Assembly (NCBI GenBank): GCA_963920665.1
Contig: OY987264.1
Span: 27,818,906-27,882,905, forward strand
DNA length: 64,000 bases
DNA from: Straminergon stramineum
Taxonomy: Eukaryota; Streptophyta; Bryopsida; Hypnales; Calliergonaceae
Direction of reading: 5' to 3'
Below the pieces are notes generated by a model that was not told the DNA's origin, searched no databases, and saw nothing but the letters and a program-made list of their open reading frames with translations. The position numbers were made by a program, and so were the translations under genes. Below are positions 35,546 through 47,361 of this stretch, piece by piece; positions within the stretch are counted from its first letter, which is position 1, and every line of letters begins with the position of its first letter.

Positions 35546-36473
35546 TTAATTCTTAAAGAACCATTGTTCCTTCAAGGAACAAATGGGATTTCAAGTAGGT
35601 ACCTACAGTCTCAATCTTTTTCCTGATTTTCTTAAACTATTTATGAAGATAGTAAAATTGATTAGCTTCATGGGAATATTATTATTTTTCATCCAGTGCC
35701 TAAGAACAAAAGTTATGCCCAAATAAGCTCAAAACATAGAGAAGGGGCATCAAAAAAACATTCAAAATTTTGAATTTTATTTATTTATTTCTCCTCATAG
35801 ATTATATTTTTATCTACATGGAAAGCTTTTATTCATTCCATTTGGATTTGTGGTGAGAAAGTTATGGACAATCTTGTTTTAGGGGGCAATTAGAGCATCT
35901 GTTTTTAAAAATAACTTTTAGGATTCATTTTTTAATGTAAGTTTTATAAGTTTTTCAAAAAAAAAAGGTCCACATGGTTTGATTTTCTTACTAGAACAAT
36001 CTCACCATTGGGATTAGTGCATTTTAATTCCATCTGAGAGATATTAATAAGTTTGATTTTCCCTCTATTTTGTACCTAGATCCATTTAACAACTTTTTAA
36101 AGAATAAAAATTAAATATTTTTGTATTTTATTTTCCCCCCTAGAATCTCAACTCAATTCTCCACCATAAAGATTTAAAGCTCAAAACTTTGTAGGGTAAC
36201 AATTAAAGTTAACTAGGTTCGAAGTCTAATAATCTAGTCCCACAATGTGCTAAAAAACTTGTTTTTTCACTTTAAATGTTGATGTCTTGCAATCTGTGCA
36301 GTCAAAATTTTTGAATTTTTTTGCGCACATTATCATACTATTTAGGTGTAAGATCATATGGTTAGATGTACAAAAAAAACAATTTTTGATTTTTTTTTTT
36401 TACTCTTTACTATAGAAATGGTAGTTTTGAGTGTTTCTTTGTAGAAAAAAGGCCTTGAATTTTTAGGGGTTAA
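35546..36473 (-). mobile_element. TTAA element, class L2 (928 bp)
   Basis: Left edge TTAATTCTTAAAGAACC (partly decayed), right edge GAATTTTTAGGGGTTAA. It is the inverse of 47362-48289 along its whole length and has the same size. Shared blocks include AAAAGTTATGCCCAAATAAG and GAAAGTTATGGACAATCTTG. Noncoding. Its right TTAA is shared with the next element. Confidence 0.72.
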
Positions 36474-37070
36474 CCCCTAAAGGACCATAAGGCCACCATA
36501 TGGCTTCTGCAACTACATTTGTGGAAAATTTGGAATGTGAACCTCACTAATAGTCCGTGACCAACAAAGAGACCCTAAATGATTTTTTTTGCCAAATCCA
36601 TTGGTACAATCCAATCGAGAAATGATTGAGTGAGTGATTTTCAGTGAATTTTTTGAGAATAGGAAAAGTACTATGGGCTATCACTTCACATGCTCATATC
36701 TTTTTTCCACATTTCAAAATGATTTGAAAAAAATTTTGCATCTAAATCATGATGATATGTACTTGTGGAAAAAAATCAGAGTTTTTGGATCACTTTTGAG
36801 CATCCGATTTCAACATTCTGATTTCACCACATGTACAAAGTTCCACCGAATTGGATATCTTTCATTAATTTTGTCAACGGTGGCATTTTTCTCAAAAATT
36901 GTGCGATTTTGTTGATCTTTTTTTCATAGGAAAGCTAAATAAGTCTTCTTTCATTTCAATGGTGGCGATCATCAAAATCATATCACACATTTGAGAAATT
37001 ATGCTTGTTACAAGAGCTAGTCAAGAAAACAAGAGCTTTGTTCAAACACCCCCGGTCCTTCAGGGGTTAA
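36470..37070. mobile_element. TTAA element, 601 bp, with near-perfect TIRs
   Basis: TTAACCCCTAAAGGACC at the left and GGTCCTTCAGGGGTTAA at the right form a 17-bp TIR with one mismatch. It abuts the previous element, the two sharing TTAA 36470-36473. The interior is unlike the other size classes. Confidence 0.75.
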
Positions 37071-38076
37071 GAAGTTTTTGATATGGAATGTTCATTTGAA
37101 TTTGCAAGGTTGTAATAAATGTAATGAGATATACTTTACTTTGATTGTCATACAACTTTGAAAGTTTGATGATTCACCATCAACTTCCAACCTCCATATA
37201 TCTTATTTTATAATAAGGGTTGTCAAATTTTCCAAAGCCAAAAAGATGTATTATAAAATGTAATTTATGGAAAAAAAAAAAAAAAAAAAAAAGTTTAGAA
37301 GATATTTTTATAATAGAGATATCATTTAAATCCAATTCAAAGATTGAGTCTATATTTTCCTTTGACCTCCAATAAGTGAATTTAATTAATAATCAACTAG
37401 TATGTACATCCTACCATTCTAATCTAATTGCATCCCTACAAACTCAAAGGTTTTGAATCAATTCAAAAATTGAAGGTAAATCAATATGTACCTGTTGTTG
37501 AAGAAACGATTTCAGAATATCTACCCAAAAACTTTGATCTTCTATAACTTTTGCATTTGGTATCAAAACGATGCATTCTTTGTTGCATTGAAATCTCCTT
37601 TCATTTAACAATTAAAATTTATTTTAGACCTACACTATGCACAGAAGAACAAGTGGCAGTTTCGTTCCTATTCTGAAGGTAAGTACTCACAGATACATCG
37701 GAATGGTTGGTGTATCATGTACCAGATAAAGAGGTACATGAAGCAATGACTGGGTCATCAAACAAGCTAAGCCACGTTCTGCTCCATTAAATTTTATGAA
37801 TTTCAAAGGCTGACTTTTATGTCTGGGAGCCCGGTTTAGCACAAGGCAGGCAACATCGCCCCTTTGCCCACGGCAAGCCCCACAAGCCCACATGGGCTTG
37901 TCTCCATTAGACCCTTCATGGATCATATCAATCATATTTTGGCTTTCTTAAAAGTCAAACTTGTGTAAAACAAAAAAGTTCGAAATCCACTTGCTTTTTA
38001 ACAAAACTTTTAATACTAGATTCATGGCCCTCATTAAGGTGAACAAATCCTAGTCATTTGAATCATTTGAGTCATT
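37071..38076. other. Intergenic, with a 22-base A run at 37271-37292
   Basis: No gene recognised. The A run could mark a retroposed tail or plain slippage; no SINE or LINE body was identified next to it. Confidence 0.35.
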
Positions 38077-39916
38077 TTAACCCTCGAGGACCACGAGTCT
38101 CCTTAGGGGACTCGTAGGAGTTTGGGCATGTTCCTATGACCTCAATTTTTGGTGAACTTTTTTTGAACTTTTTCATAAGATAGAGAAACGAATTAGCTTT
38201 GTGAGGATATAATTTTTATTTGAATCAGTGCCCAGGAGCAAAAGTTATGCCATCTTAACCCCTAAAGGACCAACCTTCATTTTTCGGTTGTACAACAATT
38301 TTGGGCAGGTATGTGTGGTTGGAGATTTCCATATTTTTTACCCAAATTTTAATTGAAGGTGGGGACAAGGAATGTCTTTCAGATGTACCAAAACTCATGA
38401 CATTTGGAAATATGAGTCAAAAGTTATGGCCTAATATATTGCTTTTTTTTGTAATTGGGTTGTCCGGGCAAACTTTTTAAAATCACTTTTTTCAAAAACT
38501 GAAATTTGAAATTGGTTTTCTAGAGTTATATATACTTGGAAAGCTTTGAATCATTCCATTTTAATCAAGGAGTCAAAAGTTACGAGGATTTTTTGCTTGT
38601 AGGCACTTATGGATTCTCTACTCTAAAATAAACTTCAAAGTCCTTTATCTTACTCAATTTTCAATATTTTTGGAAAAAAATAAAATCATACGATGTAGAT
38701 TGTTTATTATAACATTGCAACCATTGGGATTGGCATTTTTCAATTCTATGATTAAATTCTTAACAATTTAGTAATTTGAATCATTCTCTACTACTATCTA
38801 CTTACTATTTTTTTCCAATATGTTGTACAATTCCAAATGATCTGAAATTTTTCAAGCATGTGGCCAACTTGTTTAGGAAAAAGAATCCAAAGAAGCACCA
38901 CCATTTTGGACATTTTTTCATAGAAAAGTGAGCTTGTGAAGTGAAGCTGCCTTGTTTTTTGCAAGGCCCAAAAAATGATTTTAGTGAACTTAAATGCTTA
39001 TATCTTGCAATACATGAGGTGAAAATTTATGAAATTTTTACCACATGCTCTCAAGTCAGTATACTACAAGATCCTACGGTTCAATGTGTCAAAAAAAAGT
39101 TCTTTTTCAAAAATTTGGCACTTGTACTAAAAATGACAGTTTTGAAGCATTTTCAGTGAAATCATAGTTGTAGAACTTTAGGGGTTAAACATAATTTTCA
39201 AGTCACCAAGTAGAACAAAAAATCCACAAAAACTTGAAGTAAATTTTTTCTTTTTAAAGTCTTATAAATTTTACTTTTGTCTACATGTGAAGATTTGATT
39301 TATTTCATTTGGATTAGTGATGTAAAAGTTATGAACAATCTTATTTTTCAGGCAATCTAAGCATCTTCTTGAAAAAAACACCTTATAGGACTTATTTTTT
39401 AATGCATTTTTCACAATTTTTCATAGAAAATTATTTGACAAGGTTAAGTTTGCTTGCTAGAACAATAACACCATTTGGGATTGTTGTGTTTCAATTCCAT
39501 ACTAGAGCTATTAATGATTTTGGTTTTTTTATAACCTTGTACCTACTTCTACTTAACAATTTTTTGAAAGAATGAAAATCAAGAATTTTTTTTCTTGAAA
39601 TATTTTCCCTAGAATTTCAACTCAAGTCTTCAACGCCAGTTATTTTTTAATTCAAAGTCTATAGTGCAAAAAATTTCAACAAAAGGCACTCAAAGTCATC
39701 AAAGTTCAAAAAAACTTTTTTTTCCAACTTCAAATGCTAATATATCTTAATTTGTCTAGTCAAACTTCATGAAATTCTTACAACTTGGTCTTAGACAAGT
39801 AAAGTACAAGATCCTATGATTAGATTCTATAAAAAAAAATCTTGGATGAACGCAACAAAATTGGCCATTTTAAGCGTTTTTTGTCAGAAAAATAGCCTTA
39901 GTCCTTTAGGGATTAA
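38077..39916 (-). mobile_element. TTAA element, class L2, split by a nested element
   Basis: Left edge TTAACCCTCGAGGACC, right edge GTCCTTTAGGGATTAA. Outer parts 38077-38258 and 39189-39916 are collinear with 35546-36473, and removing the insert 38255-39188 restores about 906-910 bp, close to the 928-bp class. Noncoding. Confidence 0.7.
38255..39188 (+). mobile_element. TTAA element, class L1 (934 bp), nested in 38077-39916
   Basis: Edges TTAACCCCTAAAGGACC and AACTTTAGGGGTTAA. It is collinear with the 5375 and 6541 elements. It sits at a TTAA inside another TTAA element, so it is the younger insertion. Confidence 0.78.
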
Positions 39917-42050
39917 ATACTAGCGGGATTTTATAAGACGCATGATTTAGAACCTTCTTCTATGTGGTCCTCATCTTTGCATTTTGGAAGGAGACAAAAA
40001 TAAACATAGAGTCTAAGTTCATAATGCAAGATGAATACTTTATTTTCCTAAATTCATTGATTCAAAATTATGTCTTGAAGCAAGTTGTTGAGCAATATTT
40101 CTAAGGTAAGATTTGTTTCAAGTAAAAGCAAAGAAACAACCAAAATGCATCCATGAAAAATTGGTCAATATTACAAAATATAGATATTAATGATTCCAAC
40201 ATGAATTTCTATCGTTTGAGTGTATATTCATCACATGAAGTGATTGTTTTAGGGCTTTTATGTTGTGACTCCATTAAGAAACATTTTAACTGCTTTAGGT
40301 GAGTAAGACAATCCTTATGGATAGACTTTTCGCTTGTTTTGGAATAGTTTAGCCAAACTCTTTGGGGCCAATTAGACAACACTCTTCAAAAATTCACAAC
40401 AAATTTAGACTTTGTCAAAAAAAAATACAGTTTCAAGTGCTCTCTCCCATTTCTCCCATTCATCTTCATTGGAAAGGAAAAAAAGTAATAAAATTTCAAA
40501 AATGGCAAGAGGGCAAACCAATCATTCTACTTCAAGTCATTAACTCCCCAAAGCCCGAGGTATCAAATTTTGGTGTTGACAATACTTTGAAGTTAGATAA
40601 AACCTAACCAAACTTCTATTTTTAGTAGTTTATTTTTTTGAAAAATTCTTTTTAAAGTCTTGTTCTACATAAAAAAAATCCAATTTTCTGACTAATTAAT
40701 AATGATTTTTCTATTCAAGATTTTGTGTAATGGTATTCATGGCAATCGTCACTTTCCATAGTTTTGGGGGGTTCTTGGAAATGAGCCTCAAATACACTAA
40801 ATCTTGGAGAAAAAATCACATTTGAAATTCTTTAAAAAAAATTGTAGAGTAGACTTTGAGAAGCGATAAATTGATTGGGGTTATGCATGTTAGGCCCTTT
40901 AATCTCATATTCTTTTGGTGACCAAATTTTTAGATTTGATATGTGAAAAGAGGATTGAAAGACTTCAAATTACTTTTAGATTTTCAACACCCTCACGATC
41001 AAACATTATAATCTTTCAATCCATAAGTGATATTGGTGTGTTTTCTTTTCCTACATGATCTCTAACATATCTAGTTTGAATTTGTATGGTTACAAATAAA
41101 ATAAAATTGATGCAACTTATCAAAATGATGGATTCTTGTTCAATTTAGAGCAAATTTCTAGAAGCTCAAAAATGGCCTAGGGCATTTGGGGGTTACCAAG
41201 GGAGTAAGAGATTTTCCTAAAATAAAATTTAAGAAATTCAAGAATGAAAGCAGGTAATAGTGTCAAAATTGAATGGAAAAATGATGTGTCTAAGTTATGT
41301 AGATGTGAATGAATGATTTGGGACTTCCCCAATGAATGGGCGGGGTGGATTGATCCCCCTTGCTCACTCGTTCCTCCCAAGTCAATCAATCCAAGGGTGC
41401 ATGTAAAAAATAAGACCCCTATTTTGTGCTTCATTAATTTCTCTTGTGTACCTCTTATAGCTAATTTGGGGCCTCTGATTGCAAATATAAATTCAAAATT
41501 TGAAAATTTTATCATGCTTGAAAATTTTAAAAAATGCAGAATATCCCAAGCAAGTGAGGGGGTCAATCCACCCCAACCCAATGAATGCTAGCAGAGAGTG
41601 AAGAATCATCAGAATACCAAATATAGGAACCCTAATTGATGATGATGATGGTCAAATGATCAGTAATAACTTATCGTTAGAAAAAAATTGAACCCAAGAA
41701 AGGGAGGCTTCGTAGTGCAAAAGTTTGGATGGGAAAGAGCCTTCTAAACTCACTAATTGGGCCAAGATTTGCATGATGGGCTTAAACATTTATCATGATT
41801 ACCCAATCCATCTCCAAGATTTCTTGGTTTAGTGATGGAAGATGGCTAACGCTTGCCTCTCCATCAATTTCCACAATCCAAGTGGCCACTATTAACTTTA
41901 GTGGCCCTACATGGTGGCACTAATGAGGACATGGACAACTTTCATGCTCACTTCAAGTAGTACTAAAATTAGTAAGAAAACTCAGAACCCCTTGATAGAT
42001 TCAATTCCCTTGTAATGGATTCCCGAAAAACAAACGAAACAAACTAGAAA
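39917..42050. other. AT-rich intergenic, no gene recognised
   Basis: Apart from the inverted-repeat element at 41331-41587, no structure was recognised. The sequence becomes GC-richer towards 42050. Confidence 0.35.
41331..41587. repeat. Inverted-repeat element, about 257 bp
   Basis: The left end AATGAATGGGCGGGGTGGAT and right end ATCCACCCCAACCCAATGAA pair imperfectly and extend inward through GATCCCCCTTGCTCACT and CAAGTGAGGGGGTC. MITE-like; no target duplication identified. Confidence 0.5.
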
Positions 42051-42120
42051 GAAATCCCCCGTCCCCCCTTCCCCCAAATACACCGAACAGCAGAAAGCTG
42101 ACGCGGCAGATATTTGTTTT

Positions 42121-42214
42121 ACGTGGAGTGTCACTGACGTGTCCAACATCCTTACAAGCTGAGACCGACATTCACGTGCTTCTGACGGGACATGACATGG
42201 AGCACGGGGGACGT
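42121..42214. promoter_or_regulatory. Cluster of ACGT-core (bZIP/G-box type) motifs
   Basis: Four ACGT cores lie within 94 bp: TTACGTGG (42121), TGACGTGT (42137), CACGTG (42173-42178) and GACGTCAT (42210-42217). Plant bZIP factors bind such sites, and CACGTG is also a bHLH site. No gene start was identified nearby on either strand, so a promoter role is inferred. Confidence 0.35.
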
Positions 42215-42470
42215 CATATCCCCGATCTCACAGAAACTCGAAGATTTGGTAGATAGGTGTGGGAATCTAGGATAATCGCAGATACTGAGAATAAGACCCC
42301 CGTGGTCCATTCAAATTGGGCCCGACTGCCCGCCGGTTTTTGTGTTGTGTGGATTATAACGTGTTAAGAGCGTCTCCAATGGGAAGACGGGAACAGGGAC
42401 AGTATATGGAGATTTTGAAGTGCAGGCGGGAGGGAAGTGAGGTGAAGGGACTCATTCCATTTTGATGAGT

Positions 42471-42699
42471 TTAACCCTTGAGCGCCGGGCTGGTGACCGT
42501 GGAAATCAGCCATTTTGGAACCATGTGACATCATTCACTTTATAAAAATACAAAATACTCATTGGGAGTCAAACTATTGTAGAAGATCTATCTTTTCCAC
42601 CCCTAATCTGAGGATGAATAGTTGCAATTTTGTCCTACTAAGGAGAATTCCTTGACATTCATCGGACAAAAAACGTCTGCCGCATCATTTAGGGGTTAA
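42471..42699 (-). mobile_element. TTAA miniature element, short class, inverted (229 bp)
   Basis: Edges TTAACCCTTGAGCGCC and CGCATCATTTAGGGGTTAA. It is the inverse of the 19092 element: GTGGAAATCAGCCATTTTGG, CATTGGGAGTCAAA and CCTTGACATTCATCGGAC all match. Confidence 0.7.
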
Positions 42700-43698
42700 G
42701 AAGAAAATTGATCCAATGCAAAGTTGATAAACTAAACCTGAAATGCACTTTTCTACATTATAAAAAGAAGGAAAGAAAAAAAATTTATAGTATAAAACAC
42801 CTTTTATTTAAAAAAGAAAAGAAAAAGGAGCTCCAATTTATTTGCGCATATAAGAAAGTTTGAAAAGGTATGATAGTTAATATGACTTTTCTTCATGTGA
42901 GCCAACTTGCCTAGCTCTTCATATTTTGCCAAATTGCCAATCTAGGGGTGGAAAATTATGGGGGTGAAGACTAAAGGACTAAAGAGAGATTGATGCTAGC
43001 TGTATTGGGGCATATTGTTTGGGGGATATATATCCATCATTATGCCATTGGTGTATTCGGTCCCTGCTACATTGAAGTTGCTCTAACTAAAGGCATCTCC
43101 ACTTTAAATGGACCTTGACTACAGCAAATTGGTGGGATGCAAAGAGAGAGGCATCTCCATAGAGTAGTGTAGTCCAACCATCCACTAACATTGCAACTAC
43201 TTGTTGGGTCCCTACATGCTAGTTGTTTTTGAAATAGTGATTCACTTGGATTCTTGCGATATCTTTGATTCTCAAAGCCACATAGCAAATTCTTCTTGGT
43301 TGAACGAAATGCTATCAAAAAATAATAAGACATTTGGAAGAAATTTTCCCTTCGAGCTCACCCTAGCTAGCCAACACTCCATCCCCACCAACACCAATTA
43401 CCCATTGCCGTTGTGAGTGGGGCTAGTCCCATGGCGCAAGCACATTAACCTTGTCACCTATGTTCGTGTTGATGATTGTGTGCAATGGAGGTGCTCTAAG
43501 ATAGGTTATTGAAAAGTGAAACCGATCACGACCCAATTTCGTTGAAATGTACTAAATGCATTCGTTATACACCATCAATCTAGGACTGTCCAAGCTATCT
43601 CATTGCAGGTTCTGACTGTAGAAGAAGTGATGTTGAAAAGGTTCTAAATTGACATGCCCGCCTCACAGAATTTGACAGAATTACTGTAGGTCACCGTA
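42700..43698. other. Intergenic, no gene recognised
   Basis: Mixed composition with a few short frames lacking recognisable domains. There is no clear repeat structure. Confidence 0.35.
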
Positions 43699-44010
43699 CT
43701 AGTACGCCTCCTTGAAATTCATCCTCCTCCTGTTTGCACTGAAAGAAAATGTCCTGCGGCAAGCCGTAATTGGAGAGTCAGAGCCGGATGTTGCGATGGA
43801 GACATCACAGTTCTGTTGCTTCTGAGTGTGTCTGATCGAAGACTTCAGTTGTGCAGATTCATCCCAGCGTTCGTGTTCCTGAGCTCCTGCAGTTGCCATT
43901 CGGAGCTGGCTTTGGAGTGTGGCCGTAACTTCAACAGCTGTGAGGCTCATGTCTGGAAGTATTTCGGACGGAGTATATCGGAGTAACTTAATGAAGCTTA
44001 GTCTAGACAC
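43699..44010 (-). CDS. Unidentified reading frame, about 100 codons
   Basis: An open minus-strand frame of relatively high GC in AT-rich surroundings. Its first ATG is about 20 codons in, so it would be an internal exon or gene fragment. No domain is recognised; the composition (Ser, Thr, Arg, Gln) suggests disorder. It may be chance. Confidence 0.2.
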   Translation of the reverse strand: MSRLSFIKLLRYTPSEILPDMSLTAVEVTATLQSQLRMATAGAQEHERWDESAQLKSSIRHTQKQQNCDVSIATSGSDSPITACRRTFSFSANRRRMNFKEAY

Positions 44011-44130
44011 CGGCGTTGTGGCCTTGATGGGTTCTTTTGCCGGCTTTCGTCCGAATCCGGTCAGTCGGCTTAACTTATCGCAAGAATAGTCAACGTTCCT
44101 AATTCCTCACCTTGCTGAGTGTACAGCGGC

Positions 44131-44270
44131 ACTGGCCTTTAATTTGATTTAAGTCAGTATATAATAATGAAACTGCTGAGGTGCAGGGCATGCATCTGCA
44201 CAGGCCTTTAGTTTGATTTAAGTCAGTGTATATTAATGAAACTGCTGAGGTGCAGGGCATGCATCTCTGC
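44131..44270. repeat. Direct tandem duplication, 2 x about 70 bp
   Basis: GCCTTTAATTTGATTTAAG...GGTGCAGGGCATGCATCT and GCCTTTAGTTTGATTTAAG...GGTGCAGGGCATGCATCT lie head to tail with very few differences, so the duplication is recent. Confidence 0.85.
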
Positions 44271-45400
44271 TTTGCCGTAACTTCATCATGGCGCTCAGGA
44301 TTTTTCCTTTGATTTGCACCCGGATAAAATAAAATTTGGCGCTTCCTGCGATTTTAACTCGGGTTTCAAATCTAGAACTAGAAACATAACCTGTGGAGTG
44401 TGAACTGCAGCCTGCCCATGAAATTCACGGATGATGTTCCTGGCTAGTGATGAATACTTTTGATTATGAGTTCCGTGATGTAAATCACTACACTGAATAC
44501 GGGTATTAAGGGGACCAAAAAATTAAAGGGATTGATTCTTGAAAACTGTAGATGTTTGAAACATGATGTACATCACCCGCACACTTCAATATCTATTGAT
44601 GTACAATACAGGTAGATATTTATATAGTGTGAAATGACAATTAATTAGTATGGGTCCCCTTAATACCCCTATTTCGTGTAGATGATGTTTGAGACTTTAA
44701 GTTTGATTGCTGCATAAGGTAAGCTTACCTTGATTTTTCCTGAGGCCATACCTACCAATCTATCTATTATATTAAATACAAAGTGTTGCGACTCGTGTCA
44801 CTACCCATTGTCACAAATTTGATCATGTTTTCATCCCAAATGTTTCATCATGTCATCCTGAATTTTTTTCATCCAATCATGTATGACTTCAATTAGCCAT
44901 CCAATCCATATTCTCCTCATTTCAATGTTGCACTGCAATAGGTTTGTGCTTGTATAGAATATTTACAAAGCAAAGTCTTCAAAATCTATACCAGACAAAG
45001 TTAAAAGAACTAGCACAAAAATCTTCTAAAAATCAATGGATGAAAAAATGCAATTTTGTATACTTGGGATGTTGGGATGTGTTTGGGTTCATCTAGTGCT
45101 TGAAATTTCAATGCTTGGTCCTTTAGGGATAAAATAGAAAAGCTTGTGGACCTTCAAGAGTGTCATCTTACCAAGAATAATTCCTTCTATTGGGACCTAC
45201 AATCCGTGGACAAGTTTGCATTCAAGATTTTCTACCAAAAATGAGCCTTCATTCACATGTAGCCAAGAGTCCTCTGCCTTGGAGTTAAAGAATGTTATGT
45301 ATTTGGACTTATGAGTATGAAAAAGCACAGGACCAAATCACTTTCTTACACCAAAGGAAGGTGAAAATTTGAGGCACAAATCTTTCTACATTCGTATAGA
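44271..45400. other. Intergenic, with a TTAA-element remnant end near 45117
   Basis: GGTCCTTTAGGGATAA at 45117-45132 looks like a decayed right end of a TTAA element. The rest is unassigned. Confidence 0.35.
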
Positions 45401-46383
45401 TATTTATATCATAATAAGTAAGGATGTACTACGTGATTGTGCATCACCACGCCTGCGAAGTTCGTATCCATACAACAAGAATGCGGATTCTGGTGGCCGT
45501 GATCCATTCTCTCCTTTGCAGAAATGAACTGGAAGTCTGGAACCACAATGGTAGAGGTCTGAACGACTCTGAGCACATTTTCTAGCGAGGAAGAAAGAGG
45601 ATATTTGATGTGTACTGTCGACGATTGATGCTACTGCTAAGTAGGACTGCATCAGTCACCTGATCACCTCCCTCCATTATACTGTAAGTGCGTCAGTGTG
45701 CTTGCGGAGGGCCTCGATCATCGCAGCTGCGATATTTCAGATAAGCTTATTAAGTCAATAGATAGTGATGATGGAAGCCATCGGCCATCCTCCTCCTTTG
45801 ACTGCTTCTGTAATGGCGAATTTGCGATTATTGCGTCCTTACAACGAACGTGGGTTATACTACACTACTGTAGCTTTCCATGGTCCAGTCGACAAGGGAA
45901 AGCTAAGTACGACTGAAAGGTCCAGAACTAGGACCCAGTCATCCGGATTTGAATCGCGTGTTGCTTTGTTTTAGAGTTTAATAATGATGAAGTACCGATA
46001 CTGTACTGAGAATCAACCTGTAGCGGAAATTTCAGGGAAAACTCTTTCAATGGGCTCAGAATTCAACTTAGACTTATGGAATGTAAATGACGACTGGGAA
46101 CAAAAGTCGCCGTGTTTTGGGGATTCTTTTGTTTTGAAACAAATGAAACGAAATTTCATAGCAATGGGGACGTCGCCATGTTTTGGGTGAGATATGTTGA
46201 CGCTAGCAGCGGGGCTAGCAGGCTAGTAGCCATGGCAGGCCACACCGCCATACTGTTGTAGGGAAGCCAATTTAACTGTCTGTTGTCCTGCAAACTGCAC
46301 GGTCCATCATGGGCGACCCTTTCGTTTTTGAGGAGCTCGATCTACTGTTCAGTGCATAGTTTTTCGGGTTTTTTTTTAAACAA

Positions 46384-46833
46384 ATGAAACGGAATTTCAT
46401 TGCAAAAGAGGATGTTCAGTGCATGTTCACTGACGGCAGGAAGTGTGACTTAGACTTAGATTCAGAATTTCTGATGCATGTGGCTTGCTTTGGCCCTGGG
46501 GCCTGGGGTGACTCCACAAGGCAGCAGGTGACATTGCAAGTGCCAGTTCGACGTACCAATTCAGCCAAAGCTTATAATAAATGTCAAATCCCAGAGTGGA
46601 TTACCTTTGCACGCTTTGCATTTGATCGGACTATGGGAGCTCAAGTTGTGGAGAAAAGGGGGAAAAGGAAGGCTGCAGATGAGGCCCACAGGAAAGATCT
46701 GGACTACCGTAACCGCTTTCAGTTTGTGCCTGGCAGCTCTGGCTGGTCTGGGATCTTTATCGCACCGCTAAACCGCTCAGGGCCGCTTTACATAGCGGTG
46801 GAGAAGTGCGCAGCGCAAGACATGGATATTTGA
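46384..46833 (+). CDS. Unidentified ORF, 149 aa (possible gene fragment)
   Basis: Starts at an ATG and ends with TGA. Higher GC than the neighbourhood and a mixed, protein-like composition (for example IPEWITFARFAFDRTMG, then EKRGKRKAADEAHRKD). I recognise no family. Upstream frames at 45698-46190 look similarly genic, and one (46135-46163) shares the KQMKRNFIA-coding stretch with this ORF's start, so part of the sequence was duplicated locally. It may be a decayed gene or an exon of an unrecognised one. Confidence 0.3.
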   Translation: MKRNFIAKEDVQCMFTDGRKCDLDLDSEFLMHVACFGPGAWGDSTRQQVTLQVPVRRTNSAKAYNKCQIPEWITFARFAFDRTMGAQVVEKRGKRKAADEAHRKDLDYRNRFQFVPGSSGWSGIFIAPLNRSGPLYIAVEKCAAQDMDI

Positions 46834-47361
46834 GGCAACCAGAGGGGTGTTGGACAAGATGGAAAGACAATAAAATAATGCCTTAAAGAAGTCTTGACTT
46901 ATTGTAGTGTGAACATCAACTGGAGAAGTCTTTCAAACAGCTTCACAAATTGAAATTCATTGGCAGTTCAACAATCTCCATGGACATATTTTGTATGTTT
47001 CAGGGCTAAGGTAGGAGGCTCATAAAGTGAGCATCTAAGGGATAATGGACCTCTGTAGGAAAACCAGTAAAGCGTAGCGTTTTTCATGTATTTTTGGTAG
47101 AAAGAGAAAAGAGAAGCACTTCATTGCCAATTCAAACTGTAATTTTTTTACTTAGAATGAATTAACTATGAATTTTCAAAGTGAAAGGTGCATAGGTCAC
47201 TATTGGTGCTCATAGACTAAACCAATCTTAATCAAAACCAATCTTTGAATGGAGCACTTCAAACTTAGGAAGTTTCTATAATTTTGGCTCTCAGAGAATG
47301 ATCCACATTATGCTTTCAATTATTTTAGCCTTACATGAATGTATATTTTTCTCAAAGGTAT
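46834..47361. other. Intergenic, nothing recognised
   Basis: AT-rich flank between the 149-aa ORF and a TTAA element; possible 3' flank of the ORF. Confidence 0.35.
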
